The translations under genes and the position numbers were made by a program. Source: Blastocatellia bacterium UBA7656 (GTDB taxonomy: Bacteria; Acidobacteriota; Blastocatellia; UBA7656). From it: 41,650 bases of DNA. Of this stretch, positions 16,471-23,619 are shown one piece after another. Every line of letters starts with the position of its first letter. Within the stretch, counting starts at the first letter, position 1. The stretch is taken from positions 1-41,650 of the forward strand of contig DLHY01000150.1 in assembly GCA_002483445.1 (NCBI GenBank), in the 5' to 3' direction. Under the pieces are notes generated by a model. The model was not told where the DNA came from. It did no database searches and worked only from the letters and a program-made list of their open reading frames with translations.

Positions 16471-17862
16471 CTATCGTGAATCGACCTTCTTCGCCGCGTA
16501 AAGATCGGCGAAAAGATATTTGATCTTTCCATCAATGCCCTGAAAAAGAGCTATCTCGTTTTCATCCGAAGCGCCGTAGACAAATTTCAATCTATCAACT
16601 CTCTTGAGCGGATGCTCTGCTGAGTTGAAGCGAACGAATAACTTTCCATCCTTCGCGAATATCTCCCACGTCATCGGATGATGAGAGTACACGCCTGCAA
16701 AATCTTTCATCTCCGACGCGCTCACGGCAATCGACCGCCGCGGCTTTTCTTCTCCCTTCGCTTCGAGCGGAAGCACTAACTCCATAGCTTTGTCCATCGT
16801 TCGCGGAAGCGTCTCGCCGCTTCTATTCGTCAGTATGATGACCGCAGTGCGATGCTTTCGCGCCATCTGAATCATCGAGCCATAGCCGCGACTGAATCCG
16901 CCGTGACCTGTGAAATCAATCCCGCGATAACGAAAATTCATCAGCCCATAGCCATAATGCGAATCTGCATCGCCGGGGATCGCCGCGTGAGAAGCTGCGA
17001 TCTTCGCAACGAGCGAAGGCGACAACACTTGTCGGCCTTCGAGCTTTCCATCATTGAGAAAAGCTATAACGAAGCGAGAGAGATCGTTCACGCTCGAAAA
17101 GATAGAGCCTGCCGCCCATTGCGCCGTGTTGTTGAATGCCGGTCTTATCAAGACAGGCCTTTTGTTTTCGCCCACATTGTGACCGAGCGCAAGCGGCCAC
17201 GTCATTGCAGATGTCGGGCGAAACGTCGAGCGATTCATTCCCAGAGGCTTGAACAAAATTTCTTCCATTGCGTCGGCGTAAGGCTTGCCCGCGACCTCTT
17301 CGATCACAAGCCCCGCCAGCCAGTAGCCCGCGCTCGAATAAGAATAAATGCGCCCCGGCTCAGTGAAAAAAGAATCGTCTTTCCAAGAGCGAATCATACG
17401 TCCGAGCGCGGCTTCATCCTGAGATTGCAGAGGCTCGATGGAGTCGCGAAGCCCTGCTGTGTTGCTTATCAATTGATGAGCCGTCACCTGAGAAAGTCGC
17501 GGGCTGAGTCCGGGGACATAATTTCCTATGGGCGCGTCGAGTTTGATCTTTCCCTGTTCGGCCAACGCGACTATGGCCGCGGCAGTGAACATCTTCGTCG
17601 TAGACCCCAGGCGAAAGAGCATATCCGCAGTGACCGGAGCGTTGGTTTCAACAGATGCCAAGCCTAAGCCTTTGGCAAAAAGCACGCGATCATTCTGAAT
17701 GATGGCAATGGCTGCGCCGGGAGTATTTTTTTCCTGAAGTTCAGCAAGCAGGGTTCGTTCGAGATCGGCAAAATCTATCGATGCGGAACGGCTCTTTTCT
17801 ATGAGCGGGAAAGAAACCAGAGCCATAATCGCCAGAACCATCAAGGTCAGTTTTACGTTCAT
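16471..17862 (-). CDS. serine beta-lactamase-like hydrolase (class C/ S12 superfamily)
   Basis: A 463-residue exported protein. The signal peptide is VKLTLMVLAIMALVSFPLIEKSRS. The catalytic motif S-T-T-K is at residues 87-90 within FRLGSTTKMFTAAA, the second motif is Y-S-S (about 175-177) in IYSYSSAGYW, and the third is H-G-G in FTGHGGFSRGYGS. A C-terminal lipocalin-like extension (EMKDFAGVYSHHPMTWEIFAKDGKLFVRF) is typical of the D-aminopeptidase/esterase-like branch, so a role in peptide or ester hydrolysis is more likely than antibiotic resistance. The start at 17862 has GAGGA upstream. Confidence 0.88.
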   Translation of the reverse strand: MNVKLTLMVLAIMALVSFPLIEKSRSASIDFADLERTLLAELQEKNTPGAAIAIIQNDRVLFAKGLGLASVETNAPVTADMLFRLGSTTKMFTAAAIVALAEQGKIKLDAPIGNYVPGLSPRLSQVTAHQLISNTAGLRDSIEPLQSQDEAALGRMIRSWKDDSFFTEPGRIYSYSSAGYWLAGLVIEEVAGKPYADAMEEILFKPLGMNRSTFRPTSAMTWPLALGHNVGENKRPVLIRPAFNNTAQWAAGSIFSSVNDLSRFVIAFLNDGKLEGRQVLSPSLVAKIAASHAAIPGDADSHYGYGLMNFRYRGIDFTGHGGFSRGYGSMIQMARKHRTAVIILTNRSGETLPRTMDKAMELVLPLEAKGEEKPRRSIAVSASEMKDFAGVYSHHPMTWEIFAKDGKLFVRFNSAEHPLKRVDRLKFVYGASDENEIALFQGIDGKIKYLFADLYAAKKVDSR

Positions 17863-17999
17863 CAGTGTTGTCCTCATCAATCAGGAGTATTAGAATAAGC
17901 GTGCGTTCCGTTTTACCTGTGGCTATTATCATTCGGGTTGAGGGTGATTGTCTTGAAGAAACGGTAAAATTTGGATCATAGAAACTTCAGGGAGCTTTC

Positions 18000-19955
18000 A
18001 TGGCAGTCAGTATAAATCAGCGCGGAGTAGTTTATGAGTTCGGCCCGTTCCGCCTCGATGTCAAAGAAAGACTCTTGCTCCGAGACGGCGAGCCGGTGTC
18101 GTTGATGCCCAAAGCATTCGACATACTCGTTCTGCTGGTTGAAAACAGCGGCCACCTCGTAGATAAAAACGAAATCCTCAGTCAGGTCTGGCGCGACAGT
18201 TTTGTGGAAGAAGGCAACCTCGCCCAGAACGTCTATCTGCTCCGTCAGGCGATGGCCGATTCCAGGCAGCAATGCTCCATAGAAACGGTTCGCGGGCGCG
18301 GCTATCGCTTCGTCGGCAATGTCGTGGAAAGCAGCGAAGAAATCACGGCGAGAGAGCAGACTGCGCTCGTCGTAGTCGATCAACAGATTGAAAACATCGC
18401 GCCGCCTGCCTTAGTCGTTTCAGAGAGTCGCCTGTGGCCGCGCCTCGTCGCTTTGGCGGTTTTGGTTTGCGCGCTCGGCGCGGCGGTTTATTTCTTCGTC
18501 ACGAAGAACGCGACACCGGAGAATGGATTCAAGGCGAAGTCAATCGCCGTCCTGCCGTTCAAAGCTCTCAGCAATGAAAACCTCGATGAGCCGCTCGGAT
18601 TGGGGATGGCCAATTCGATGATCATAAAACTCAGCAACCTTCAGCAAATTCCTGTCCTTCCGACAAGCACCGTTTTCAAATACACGGGGCGCGAAACCGA
18701 TCCTCTCATCGTAGGGCGCGAGCTTGGAGTCGATGCCGTTTTGGACGGCACGATTCAGCGAGCAGGAGACCGCGTGAGAGTGACCGCGCAACTGCTTTCA
18801 GTGTCGGATGGGAAAACGCTCTGGTCTGACAAGTTCGACGAGAAGTTCAGCAACATCTTCGCCGTGCAGGATTCCATATCGGAGCGAATGGCTATAGCTT
18901 TGGCTCTTCAGATCAGCGGGGATGATAAGAAGTTGCTTCGCAAACGTTACACTGACGATACGCTGGCTTATCAGGATTATGTGCGCGGGCTGTATTTCTG
19001 GAACAAGAGGACTGAAGAGGGGATACGTCTGAGCATTCAGTATTTCAGCGACGCAGTTGAAAAAGACCCCGGCTTTGCGCTGGCTCAGGCGATGCTTGCT
19101 GATTCTTATGCGCTGGTCGGCTATTATCAATACAGTTTGTTCCCGCAAAAGGAAGCCTATCAGAAAGCGAGAGTGGCTGCGCAAAAGGCATTGCAGATGG
19201 ACGAGACTCTCTCGCAGGCGCACATAGCTCTGGCTACGGTCAAGCAGTTTTACGATAAGGATTTCGATGGGGCTGAAGAGTCTTATCGTCAGGCCATCGC
19301 GCTCAACCCCGATTCAGCGACGGCGCATCATCGCTACTCGCAGTTATTGCTTGTGCGCGGCAGGCTTGATGATGCGCTGATAGAGATTAAACTCGCGCAG
19401 CAACTCGATCCGCTTTCGGTAGCGATAAACAACAACCTCGGATACACGCTTTATCTTCGCCGCGATTACAGTCAGGCTGAAAAATTCTGCCGGAAGGCTC
19501 ACGAAACTGAGCCTGCGGCAGTTCAGCCGTTGATCAATTTAGGGATGATCTACGAGCAGCGAGGCATGATCGATGAGGCTTTTACGGTTTTGAACAAGGC
19601 GCGGACACTTGCGGCTACGAGTGTGGCACAAAGCGATGTGCTTCAGGCTTTGGGGCATGTGTATGCGGTATCGGGCAAGAAGGACGAAGCGCGAAAGGTC
19701 TTGCAGGCGCTCACGCAGTTATCGAAGCAGGAAGAAGAGGCTCAACTGAGCAAGGCACTGGTTCATTCAGGGCTTGGCGAAATCGATGAGGCATTTCAGG
19801 TATTGGAAGTAGAATCAAAAACGTGGCCCGCGACTCCGACTGTTGTCACACTCGACCCGCGTCTGGACTCACTCCGCTCCGACCCGCGATATCAGGAACT
19901 TGTCAAACCTCCCGGCCCGCTGTCGGGAGAGATGGATAATGAGAATTGGCGGTAG
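18000..19955 (+). CDS. CadC-type winged-helix membrane regulator with TPR domain
   Basis: A 651-residue protein in three parts. Residues 8-105 form an OmpR/PhoB-like winged helix (YEFGPFRLDVKERLLLRDGEPVSLMPKAFD, ending V-R-G-R-G-Y-R-F-V-G). One transmembrane segment lies at about 142-164 (LVALAVLVCALGAAVYFFV). The C-terminal part begins with the TolB-like SIAVLPFKALSNENLDEPLG and continues with several TPRs (for example ALNPDSATAHHRYSQLLLVRG). This design puts DNA binding in the cytoplasm and a sensor or scaffold outside. GGAG precedes the ATG by 5 bases. It is divergent from the beta-lactamase-like gene, a possible target. Confidence 0.9.
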   Translation: MAVSINQRGVVYEFGPFRLDVKERLLLRDGEPVSLMPKAFDILVLLVENSGHLVDKNEILSQVWRDSFVEEGNLAQNVYLLRQAMADSRQQCSIETVRGRGYRFVGNVVESSEEITAREQTALVVVDQQIENIAPPALVVSESRLWPRLVALAVLVCALGAAVYFFVTKNATPENGFKAKSIAVLPFKALSNENLDEPLGLGMANSMIIKLSNLQQIPVLPTSTVFKYTGRETDPLIVGRELGVDAVLDGTIQRAGDRVRVTAQLLSVSDGKTLWSDKFDEKFSNIFAVQDSISERMAIALALQISGDDKKLLRKRYTDDTLAYQDYVRGLYFWNKRTEEGIRLSIQYFSDAVEKDPGFALAQAMLADSYALVGYYQYSLFPQKEAYQKARVAAQKALQMDETLSQAHIALATVKQFYDKDFDGAEESYRQAIALNPDSATAHHRYSQLLLVRGRLDDALIEIKLAQQLDPLSVAINNNLGYTLYLRRDYSQAEKFCRKAHETEPAAVQPLINLGMIYEQRGMIDEAFTVLNKARTLAATSVAQSDVLQALGHVYAVSGKKDEARKVLQALTQLSKQEEEAQLSKALVHSGLGEIDEAFQVLEVESKTWPATPTVVTLDPRLDSLRSDPRYQELVKPPGPLSGEMDNENWR

Positions 19956-19962
19956 AAGTGTC

Positions 19963-19991
19963 TTGATAGCTGATTATGCCTCTTATACATA
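19963..19991 (+). promoter_or_regulatory. possible promoter for the antitoxin-like operon
   Basis: TTGATA (19963-19968), 17 bases, then TACATA (19986-19991), 52 bases before the first antitoxin-like gene. The -10 match is weak. Confidence 0.35.
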
Positions 19992-20042
19992 GCTTGATGA
20001 TTTATTAGAAAAAGAAAAGCGTCCTCCTCTAGTAAGTACGAT

Positions 20043-20258
20043 ATGAAACAGCTACAGCAATTCACCGCAATCATAGAACGAGAGAGAGATGGCTACGTGG
20101 CCCTTTGTCCTGAACTGGACATTGCAAGTCAGGGTGATACGGTCGAGGAAGCAAAACGCAATCTGAACGAAGCCATAGAACTTTTTCTCGAAGCGGCTGA
20201 TCCTTCCGAGGTGCAGAACCGGCTACGTGAAGGGGAGATTATCTATGAATCTAACTGA
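20043..20258 (+). CDS. HicB-like antitoxin, copy 1
   Basis: A 71-residue protein with the partial RNase-H-like HicB fold: FTAIIERERDGYVALCPELDIASQGDTVEEAKRNLNEAIELFLEAA. HicB antitoxins normally neutralise the HicA mRNA interferase, but no HicA gene is visible nearby. It has no C-terminal DNA-binding domain. The 3' end overlaps the next gene by 14 bases. A closely similar copy lies at 20696-20884 and a fragment at 21129-21185. No clear ribosome site is seen before the ATG. Confidence 0.8.
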   Translation: MKQLQQFTAIIERERDGYVALCPELDIASQGDTVEEAKRNLNEAIELFLEAADPSEVQNRLREGEIIYESN

Positions 20259-20490
20259 ACGAATCACGATTGATCCTGAGATATGCCATGGGAAACCGAC
20301 TATTCGCGGACTGCGTTATCCGGTTGAAATGATTCCTGAACTGCTCAGTTCAGGTATGACTCCTGAAGAGATTCTGGCTGACTACGAAGACCTTGAACGT
20401 GAAGATATTCTCGCAGCCCTGTCTTATGCCACGCGACTCAGCCAAATCAAGAGCTTATACTATAAGGCCGAAGAAGGGAGGCAACTATGA
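20245..20490 (+). CDS. DUF433 antitoxin-like protein
   Basis: An 81-residue DUF433 protein: ITIDPEICHGKPTIRGLRYPVEMIPELLSSGMTPEEILADYEDL is the family pattern, a winged or helix-turn-helix-like domain. DUF433 genes usually sit before a PIN-like DUF5615 toxin gene and act as antitoxin. Here the next gene is another antitoxin-like gene. GGGGAG lies 7 bases before the ATG at 20245. The stop overlaps the next start (ATGA). Confidence 0.8.
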   Translation: MNLTERITIDPEICHGKPTIRGLRYPVEMIPELLSSGMTPEEILADYEDLEREDILAALSYATRLSQIKSLYYKAEEGRQL

Positions 20491-20699
20491 CAACCAAAGA
20501 ACTGATTCAAGCTGAAATCGAGCATCTCAACGAGCAGGAATTGGACGAGTTGTATAAGCTCGTTAAGGATTTCTCTCAATCAGAGCAAAGCGGCAAACAA
20601 AGTCTCATGTCGAAATTGCAGAGTATCAAGATAGATGCCCCGGAAGATTTTTCCTCTAACTTCGATTTCCAAGATGGCAACTGGAGGAAAACAGCGTGA
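20487..20699 (+). CDS. small antitoxin-like protein
   Basis: A 70-residue acidic protein (MTTKELIQAEIEHLNEQELDE to start, ending APEDFSSNFDFQDGNWRKTA). The helical N-terminus and disordered acidic tail resemble small antitoxins encoded next to PIN toxins, but I cannot name a family. GGGAGG precedes the ATG. It overlaps its upstream neighbour (ATGA) and its downstream neighbour (GTGA), so the four genes are one translationally coupled unit. Confidence 0.6.
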   Translation: MTTKELIQAEIEHLNEQELDELYKLVKDFSQSEQSGKQSLMSKLQSIKIDAPEDFSSNFDFQDGNWRKTA

Positions 20700-20884
20700 A
20701 GCACCCACAGCAATTCACCGCAATCATAGAACGCGAGGGAGATGGATATGTGGCCCTTTGCTCTGAACTGGACATTGCAAGTCAAGGTGAGACGGTCGAG
20801 GAAGCAAAACGCAATCTGATCGAAGCTATCGAACTATTCATGGAAGCGGCTGATCCTTCCAAGGTGCGGAACCGGTTTCATTAA
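20696..20884 (+). CDS. HicB-like antitoxin, copy 2
   Basis: A 62-residue near-duplicate of the protein at 20043-20258: FTAIIEREGDGYVALCSELDIASQGETVEEAKRNLIEAIELFMEAADPS. It starts with GTG overlapping the previous stop and preceded by GGAGGAAA. Its C-terminus is shorter and ends R-N-R-F-H just before the first A-type palindrome, so the palindrome probably cut off the original tail. No toxin follows. Confidence 0.75.
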   Translation: MKHPQQFTAIIEREGDGYVALCSELDIASQGETVEEAKRNLIEAIELFMEAADPSKVRNRFH

Positions 20885-21049
20885 CACCGCGATTGATCGC
20901 GGTGAAAAGCGAGAGGCCGGAATCCGAAACTGTTTCAACAGTTTTTTGTTTTCAAATCTCGTCGCATCCGTGCAAGGCGCAGGCAAGGGAAACTGTTGAA
21001 ACAGTTCCCTGATTTCGAGTCGCCCTGTTCACCGCGATCAATCGCGGTG
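20885..21049. repeat. A-B...B-A palindromic element 1 (RAYT-associated, non-autonomous)
   Basis: Hairpin A (CACCGCGAT-TG-ATCGCGGTG, 20885-20904) and hairpin B (AAACTGTT-TC-AACAGTTT, 20927-20944) are followed after 46 bases by B (core 20991-21006) and A (21030-21049) in mirror order. A and B are always about 22 bases apart. The whole is the layout expected of paired REP sequences mobilised by the nearby transposase. Confidence 0.85.
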
Positions 21050-21128
21050 TTAATGAGAGAATCGGGTGTTAATCAGAAGCAGCCTGTTCATCCAACAAAA
21101 AGCCACTGTAAAATCGCGATTGATCGTG

Positions 21129-21185
21129 GTAGAACTTTTCCAGGAAACGGCTGATACTTCCGAGGTGCGGAACCGCTTTCATTAA
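21129..21185 (+). pseudogene. fragment of a third HicB-like gene
   Basis: Nineteen codons (V-E-L-F-Q-E-T-A-D-T-S-E-V-R-N-R-F-H-stop) match the C-terminal end of copy 2 (ELFMEAADPSKVRNRFH). They are joined on the left to a damaged A-type palindrome (about 21113-21130) and followed, as in copy 2, by an intact A hairpin. It is a duplicated gene end carried with the repeat. Confidence 0.75.
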
Positions 21186-21382
21186 CACCGCGATTGATCG
21201 CGGTGAGTAGCGATGGCTGAGAACCAAAAACTGTTTCAACAGTTTTCCTGCCCGCGCAGATGTCCTTCTCGATAACATCTGCGTGTCCGACAACCAGCCG
21301 ACGAATCAAAGGCAGCGGAGGGAAACTGTTGAAACAGTTCCCTGATTTCGAGTCGCCCTGTTCACCGCGATTCATCGCGGTG
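21186..21382. repeat. A-B...B-A palindromic element 2
   Basis: A (21186-21205), B (21228-21245), B (21324-21339) and A (21363-21382) are in the same mirror order as element 1. The 23-base stretch between the right-hand B and A is identical to that of element 1. The central spacer differs and is longer. Confidence 0.85.
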
Positions 21383-21424
21383 TTAATCAGAGGGCGGCCT
21401 GTTCATCCAACTGAAAATCGCTGT

Positions 21425-21486
21425 AATATCGCTATTGATCACGGTGAAAAACGACGGTCAGAATCCCGAAACTGTTGCAACGGTTT
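21425..21486. repeat. left A-B pair upstream of the RAYT gene (degenerate)
   Basis: A degenerate A hairpin (about 21427-21445) and a B hairpin with one G-T pair (AAACTGTT-GC-AACGGTTT, 21469-21486) precede the transposase gene by 19 bases. Confidence 0.7.
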
Positions 21487-21505
21487 CCCTACTGGAGAAA
21501 CAACT

Positions 21506-21982
21506 ATGTCGATGCATTCTTATTCGCGATGCTGGCTCCATCTCACATGGGCCACTCTCAATCGCCAACGTATGCTTCCCAAACCCGCAGCCGCAAAAGT
21601 ATCCGGCCAGCTTTATGAGTACGCCGAATCGAAAGGGATTTACATGAAGATCAATTATGTCAATCCCGATCACACCCACGCGCTTATAGACCTGCCGACG
21701 AAGTATTCTATCGAGGAAGTAATCAAGCTGCTCAAAGGCGCTTCGTCGCACTGGATCAACGCCAACCAAATCATCAGCGGCAAGTTTGCGTGGGGACGCG
21801 GGTACGGCGCGTTTTCAGTTTCGCATTCCAACGTGTCGGCAGTGGCAAACTACATCGCCAATCAGGAATCGCATCATAAAAAGAAATCATTCGCTGAAGA
21901 AATCGAGGCTTTCGTGCGGGCCTACGGCCTTCAGTGGCGAGATGACGGATGGGATGAATCAGACATCCGGGAGGGCGCTTAA
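21506..21982 (+). CDS. REP-associated tyrosine transposase (RAYT, IS200/IS605-like Y1)
   Basis: A 158-residue single-strand DNA transposase of the Y1 HUH class. The histidine pair is in NPDHTHALIDLP (H56-T-H58), and the catalytic Tyr is Tyr116 in NYIANQESHHKKKSFAEE. The start has the usual short strand (SYSRCWLHLTWATLNRQRML). GGAG lies about 9 bases before the ATG. The gene is bracketed by A-B on the left and B-A on the right, the hallmark of a RAYT with its REP sequences. It has no partner TnpB. The reading frame is intact, so the enzyme may still be active. Confidence 0.88.
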   Translation: MSMHSYSRCWLHLTWATLNRQRMLPKPAAAKVSGQLYEYAESKGIYMKINYVNPDHTHALIDLPTKYSIEEVIKLLKGASSHWINANQIISGKFAWGRGYGAFSVSHSNVSAVANYIANQESHHKKKSFAEEIEAFVRAYGLQWRDDGWDESDIREGA

Positions 21983-21995
21983 AGTGCGGCGAGGT

Positions 21996-22098
21996 GAAAC
22001 TGTTGAAACAGTTTCTGCGGATTGCTTTTCGCTTTCACCGCGATGAATCGCGGTGTTAATGAGAGGTTTGTTTTAACTGCGATCAAGCATGGTGTTAA
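21996..22098. repeat. right B-A pair of the RAYT unit plus a degenerate A
   Basis: Perfect B (GAAACTGTT-GA-AACAGTTTC, 21996-22015) and A (CACCGCGAT-GA-ATCGCGGTG, 22036-22055) follow the transposase stop, then a decayed A with the conserved GGTGTTAATG flank (about 22074-22098). The 185 bases from here to the next gene end show nothing else. Confidence 0.8.
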
Positions 22099-22282
22099 TG
22101 CCGCGCTCATATTCGCCTGCATTCATCCTGTTTATTCATGTGCAACCCTCAATAACGGCAGAGCGCTTCGACCACCACGTCGATTGAAGCTACATCCGAT
22201 TAGATGTTCCCAGTGGCTCATTTTGCTCCCTTCGAAATTCAGGTGGCCGAAGCGCCCTACATCCTTTGCCCCGCGGGCAATC

Positions 22283-23602
22283 TCATCTCGTACTGATGCA
22301 ATAAAGATTTTTCAATCCTCTTATAAAAATCCGCCCGTTCGCTATCGCCAGCGATGCGTAAATCGGCTCGCCCAGCGAGTTCGTCCGAATCACTTCATGC
22401 TTTGCGCCCGCTCTGATGACGAAAGTATCTCCGTCTTCGCTCGTCACAAGTATCTTGTCCTCGAAAGCCACAGGCGAGGCCGTGAATGTCGCAGGCAAAG
22501 GAACGCGAGCGCCTTCATAAATCACCTTGCCTGTTTTGGCATCGAGACACGTCATAATCCCGCGATCAGTTATCAGGTAGACCTTTTCGCCCACCATTAT
22601 CGGCGAAGGCACATAAGCAGTTCCCTTTTCATGCTTCCACGCGATTCGATCCGAGTCGGTTATATCTCCCCTGCCGCCCGCGCGAATCGCAATCGCCCGC
22701 TTGACGTGACTTCCGATTGACGGAATCACAAGACCGTGACCGACCAGTGGAGTCGGCACGATGTAACTTTCAAGCCCCTTGCATCGCCAGAGTTCTTTTC
22801 CCGTAGCCGGATCATAAGCGATTATCAGTTCAGCCCCGCTGGCGACCAGTTCCCATCGATTCGCTGCCCGAACAAGCACAGGCGTAGACCAGCAGACCTG
22901 AACCTTGCGCGGAGTCTTCCACACCTGCCTTCCGGTTTTTTTATCCAGCGCGACGATGAATGATTTTTCGCCCAGGTCTTCGTCGCATTGAAGGATCACC
23001 AGATTTTCAAACAAGACCGGACACGTCGAAACTCCCAAACCGAGCGTGCCTATCTTGCCGACATCGGCTTTCCAGATTTGCTTTCCGCTGAAGTCGTAAC
23101 AGTAGACTCCCTCCGATCCGAAATACGCATACACATATCGACCATCGGTCGCGGGAGTCGCCGCCGCGTAACTTCCCTTGCGGTGTCGTGAATCAAAGGC
23201 GGTTCCTTCGTAGGCCGTCTTTTCCCAAAGCACGCGCCCGGTGACGGCATCAACACACATGACTTTTAATGTGTAGATGCGGTCGCCGCCCACGGCATCA
23301 GGGTGTTTGAATTCCTCCCGGTCGAAGTAATGCTTGACCGGCTTGGCTCCCTCGACGATTGCCCCTTCGATTGAAGTCGTCAAAAATATGCGATTGCCCC
23401 ACACTATCGGCGATGAATGTCCAAGCCCTTCAACGGGAGTTTTCCATTTGATGTTCTTCGTGTCGCTCCACTCGGTCGGCAATCCTTTTTCCGAAGAGAC
23501 GCCCTGACTGTCAGGCCCGCGCCATCCGGCCCAGTTCGGCCCGCCCAGCGCGGTGATCGATAAAGCTGTTGCAAAAACTATAGCGATGATTATTCGCTTC
23601 AT
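22283..23602 (-). CDS. exported PQQ-like beta-propeller protein
   Basis: A 439-residue protein with a signal peptide (MKRIIIAIVFATALSITALG). WAGWRGPDSQGVSSEKGLPTEW marks the start of the PQQ-like WD repeats, and blades recur as GNRIFLTTS, DGRYVYAYFGSEGVYCYD, GEKVYLITDRGIMTCLDAKTG and NGRIFIRGLKNLYCIS. Such proteins act as periplasmic scaffolds or dehydrogenase-like propellers. No dehydrogenase partner or cytochrome gene is present, so enzymatic use of PQQ is not supported. It is 17 bases from the M28 peptidase gene and probably in one transcript with it. Confidence 0.85.
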   Translation of the reverse strand: MKRIIIAIVFATALSITALGGPNWAGWRGPDSQGVSSEKGLPTEWSDTKNIKWKTPVEGLGHSSPIVWGNRIFLTTSIEGAIVEGAKPVKHYFDREEFKHPDAVGGDRIYTLKVMCVDAVTGRVLWEKTAYEGTAFDSRHRKGSYAAATPATDGRYVYAYFGSEGVYCYDFSGKQIWKADVGKIGTLGLGVSTCPVLFENLVILQCDEDLGEKSFIVALDKKTGRQVWKTPRKVQVCWSTPVLVRAANRWELVASGAELIIAYDPATGKELWRCKGLESYIVPTPLVGHGLVIPSIGSHVKRAIAIRAGGRGDITDSDRIAWKHEKGTAYVPSPIMVGEKVYLITDRGIMTCLDAKTGKVIYEGARVPLPATFTASPVAFEDKILVTSEDGDTFVIRAGAKHEVIRTNSLGEPIYASLAIANGRIFIRGLKNLYCISTR

Positions 23603-23619
23603 CTCTCTACCTCGACCGA

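Noticed and set aside
16471..17862. Antibiotic-resistance beta-lactamase
   Set aside because: The second motif is Y-S-S and the protein has a lipocalin-like C-terminal extension typical of the esterase/D-aminopeptidase-like branch; resistance is not supported.
20885..21500. CRISPR array
   Set aside because: The palindromes recur, but spacing is irregular, they occur in both orientations, spacers are themselves repeated, and there are no cas genes. They are REP-type elements of the RAYT.
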